In this document: positions 4,948 to 6,992 of the stretch, in pieces | Layout: each line of letters begins with the position of its first letter | Numbering within the stretch: the stretch's first letter is position 1 | Origin: Acidobacteriota bacterium | GTDB taxonomy: Bacteria > Acidobacteriota > Terriglobia > 20CM-2-55-15 | NCBI GenBank assembly: GCA_003223895.1 | Contig: QHXD01000465.1 | Span: 1-6,992 of the forward strand | Length of the DNA stretch: 6,992 nucleotides | Direction: 5' to 3' | Position numbers and translations under genes: made by a program | Notes under the pieces: generated by a model | What the model was told of the DNA's origin: nothing | The model's database searches: none | The model's input: the letters and a program-made list of their open reading frames with translations, nothing else

Positions 4948-6992
4948 TCAGAATGCAAACCGCAACTGAAGCTGCACCACGCGGGCCGTGCGTGTGCCGT
5001 TAACCTGGCCAAAGTTGATCCCACTCAGGTTGGTCGACACATTAATGTACTGCGTGTGATTCAGCGCATTCTGGAGGTCCGCCTTCAATTCGAGGGTCTT
5101 TCCTTCCGTTATCGGGAAGTTCTTTCCGAGAGAGAAGTCCACATTCCAGTTCCCAGGGCCTCGCACCGGCGTCGCATTGGCTTCACCACGACGGACGGTC
5201 CGGCTGGACGCGGAACTAACGGGCACGAGACGGTAAGCCGCTGGATTCAGATACTGCAGCCTTCCAAAACCGCAGCACTCCTTGTTCACCTGGTTCTTGA
5301 TGTCCAGAATGTCGGGCCGGCCGCCTGTCTGAGTCACACCCAGGGCAGGCCCCGAGTTGGCTCTGAAGATGCCGGAAAACTGCCAGCCTCCAAGCACGCG
5401 CTGGGCCGCCCGCGAGTTTCTAAACAGTCCAGGCACTTCGTAGACCCAGTCGGCGGCCACGTAATGCATGATGTCACCGGTAGACAGGGCGCGCTCGAGT
5501 TTGACCAAAGCAAAATCCTGAACATCGCCGCGTGAATCGCCGATGTGGCCCGGGGCAACATCGCCGCCATTGTAAGAGAGGGCCTTGCCCCAGGTGTGGT
5601 GGAGGTTGAACAACAGTCCGCGGGTCATGTGCTGTCGCAGCGATGTCTGCCACGAATTGTAGTTGGACTGGCCGGAATTATCGAGGTAAGGCCCCGTGAT
5701 GTCGTTGGGATTCGGACGAAGTCCTGTGACGCGGTCGACATCATTGAAATTCCGGTAGAGGTTGAACTTGACGCCGCGCGTACCGACGTACGCCGTTTCG
5801 AGCACCAGCGACCGGGTGAGGGCGCGCTGAAATCCGAGCGTGTAATTCATCGCGTAGGGCGGAACCATGTGTGGATTGTAGCGCCTGCCGATCCCGCCCA
5901 GGACGTTACCCTCGGCCTGTATCAGTTTGGTGACGTCTTCTTCATACAGCGGCCAACGCAAGCCCAGGGCAGCGGATTCCGCCCGTGTGAACGTGCGGCG
6001 GTCGGGCAACTCCACTGTTCTTTGGATGAATTCGTCATATGTTGTCGGATCGTAGCTTTGGAAATTTACGCCGAAGCCACCTCGTATGACGAAGTCGCCC
6101 CGACTGTCGGCGGTATAGGCGAAGCCAAACCTGGGCCCGAGGCTGAAATTATCGCTGTCGTGTGCGCCCTTGCTCTTGTCGCGAAGCGGCCCCCATAGGA
6201 AGTTGACCGAATCGAGCAGTCCCTCCAGGTTGTAAAGGCCCATGGGCAGCTTTCCTTCGAAATTCTTGAGCTGCTCCGGCGTGTAGTTATAGCTTTGAAG
6301 CGTCCTTCCAAATGGACCCTTCCAATCGTGTACGGTGTAGCGGCCGTAGCGGTCGTAGCGGACTCCCAGGTTCAGCACCAGCTTCTGGCTGAAACGCCAG
6401 TCGTCCTGCAGGAACAATCCGAAGTTTTTCATGCTCCACGTGAACGGGTGCTTATTGGCCTCATAGAAAGTCGAGGACGGCTCGTTGCGCATCACATCCT
6501 GCAAGGTCAGGTAGCTGACCGGCAGCGCTGTGGTGTCGGGTTGCCCTCCTCTCGGCAGGGCGAAGATGCCGCCGAACTTCCAGGAGTGCGTTCCTCGGAA
6601 AAGAGCGATCTGTTGATCAAAGGACCAGCTCGGTATAGGCCCCGTCGAGCGATTCTCGCGATTAAAGCCCGTCATCCCCGGATATTGAATGATGGGAAGC
6701 AGTCGCCCGCCGGGAGTCGATTCGGGCTTGTTGGGATCCTTCGTGAACCAGATCTTATCGATTCTCTCCACAAAACTCTGATTCATTCCCACGCGAGTCT
6801 GGGAAGTCCAGCGGCCGCGGCCGAGCGTATAGTTGGAGCTCATACGTTTCAAGAAGCTGTAAGTGGTCTGCGGGTTCAAGGGCTGCGACAACGCTTGCTC
6901 CTGATAAGGATGTCCTCCGTAGTACGTCACGGATAAGTTGCCCCCGCCGATCATGTAGTCCACTCTCGCGTCCTTGTGATCGTCGTCGTTCC
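4948..6992 (-). CDS. Oar-like TonB-dependent receptor, C-terminal beta-barrel (5' end outside the window)
   Basis: The frame is open from the right edge to TGA at 4948, giving about 680 residues. A GTG at 6963 is internal: the reading continues upstream as NDDDHKDAR, so the start lies outside. The sequence is outer-membrane beta-barrel, with alternating aromatic strands, FGLFLQDDWRFSQKLVLNLG, LGPRFGFAY, DFVIRGGFGVNF, NYTLGFQRALTRSLVLETAY, LGGWQFSGIFRANSG and LKADLQNALNHTQYINV. It ends in the canonical C-terminal phenylalanine (LQLRFAF) used for barrel insertion. These traits match the carboxypeptidase-regulatory-like/Oar group of TonB-dependent receptors, usually about 1000-1200 residues with an N-terminal Ig-like domain and a plug, both missing here. 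It would import a large ligand (glycan or metal complex), substrate unknown. The expansion of this family in Acidobacteriota is the main clue to the host. Confidence 0.88.
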   Translation of the reverse strand, partial: NDDDHKDARVDYMIGGGNLSVTYYGGHPYQEQALSQPLNPQTTYSFLKRMSSNYTLGRGRWTSQTRVGMNQSFVERIDKIWFTKDPNKPESTPGGRLLPIIQYPGMTGFNRENRSTGPIPSWSFDQQIALFRGTHSWKFGGIFALPRGGQPDTTALPVSYLTLQDVMRNEPSSTFYEANKHPFTWSMKNFGLFLQDDWRFSQKLVLNLGVRYDRYGRYTVHDWKGPFGRTLQSYNYTPEQLKNFEGKLPMGLYNLEGLLDSVNFLWGPLRDKSKGAHDSDNFSLGPRFGFAYTADSRGDFVIRGGFGVNFQSYDPTTYDEFIQRTVELPDRRTFTRAESAALGLRWPLYEEDVTKLIQAEGNVLGGIGRRYNPHMVPPYAMNYTLGFQRALTRSLVLETAYVGTRGVKFNLYRNFNDVDRVTGLRPNPNDITGPYLDNSGQSNYNSWQTSLRQHMTRGLLFNLHHTWGKALSYNGGDVAPGHIGDSRGDVQDFALVKLERALSTGDIMHYVAADWVYEVPGLFRNSRAAQRVLGGWQFSGIFRANSGPALGVTQTGGRPDILDIKNQVNKECCGFGRLQYLNPAAYRLVPVSSASSRTVRRGEANATPVRGPGNWNVDFSLGKNFPITEGKTLELKADLQNALNHTQYINVSTNLSGINFGQVNGTRTARVVQLQLRFAF

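Noticed and set aside
5545..6936. Long plus-strand open readings antisense to the receptor gene (5545-6198 and 6295-6936, over 210 codons each).
   Set aside because: The minus strand encodes a clear outer-membrane barrel throughout, and the antisense frames are by-products of its codon usage.
6961..6963. GTG at 6963 as the start of the TonB-dependent receptor.
   Set aside because: The frame continues upstream to the edge, and the family needs several hundred more N-terminal residues, so the gene is cut by the window.

Overview
The window looks like a piece of an Acidobacteriota-type chromosome (inference). The main pointer is a long partial outer-membrane barrel of the Oar-like TonB-dependent receptor group, which is greatly expanded in that phylum. 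The secreted cupin and the NtrC-type regulator are also of kinds common there. No rRNA, tRNA, CRISPR array, transposase or phage gene is visible.

Positions 1-2794, all on the minus strand, form one regulatory and accessory unit. A 455-residue sigma54-activator-like protein (1427-2794) is followed by a 476-bp non-coding stretch, then a small winged-helix-like protein (654-935) and, 13 bp later, the N-terminal 213 residues of a protein that leaves the window at its left edge (1-640). That fragment resembles the winged-helix N-terminal region of the AAA+ ATPases encoded in extracellular contractile injection system (eCIS, phage-tail-like) loci, the Afp15/PVC15 type. The window would then hold the regulatory end of an eCIS-like locus. 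A textbook sigma54 -24/-12 promoter (TGGCAC-N5-TTGCA, 963-978) sits just ahead of the small gene, and a 9-bp-arm inverted repeat lies near -106, where an enhancer site would be expected. The neighbouring activator is thus the obvious candidate controller. However, its AAA+ domain has an in-frame gap exactly where the Walker B motif should be, and its receiver-like N-terminus lacks the phosphoacceptor aspartate, so it may be a damaged or repurposed activator.

A 265-bp near-palindromic element (1174-1438) lies between the activator and the sigma54 promoter and includes the last codons of the activator gene.

Positions 2795-7000 look more like ordinary chromosome. On the plus strand, a PfkB-family kinase resembling adenosine kinase (3021-4016) is preceded by an 8-codon leader ORF whose TAG abuts the kinase ATG in the same frame, and by a nested palindrome. 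Tail-to-tail with it is a small frame-disrupted minus-strand gene (4019-4268) with a perfect Shine-Dalgarno. A secreted cupin protein (4358-4795, plus) diverges from that gene and converges on the TonB-dependent receptor (4948-6992, minus, 5' end outside the window). A large palindrome with a 9-nt internal duplication separates the last two.
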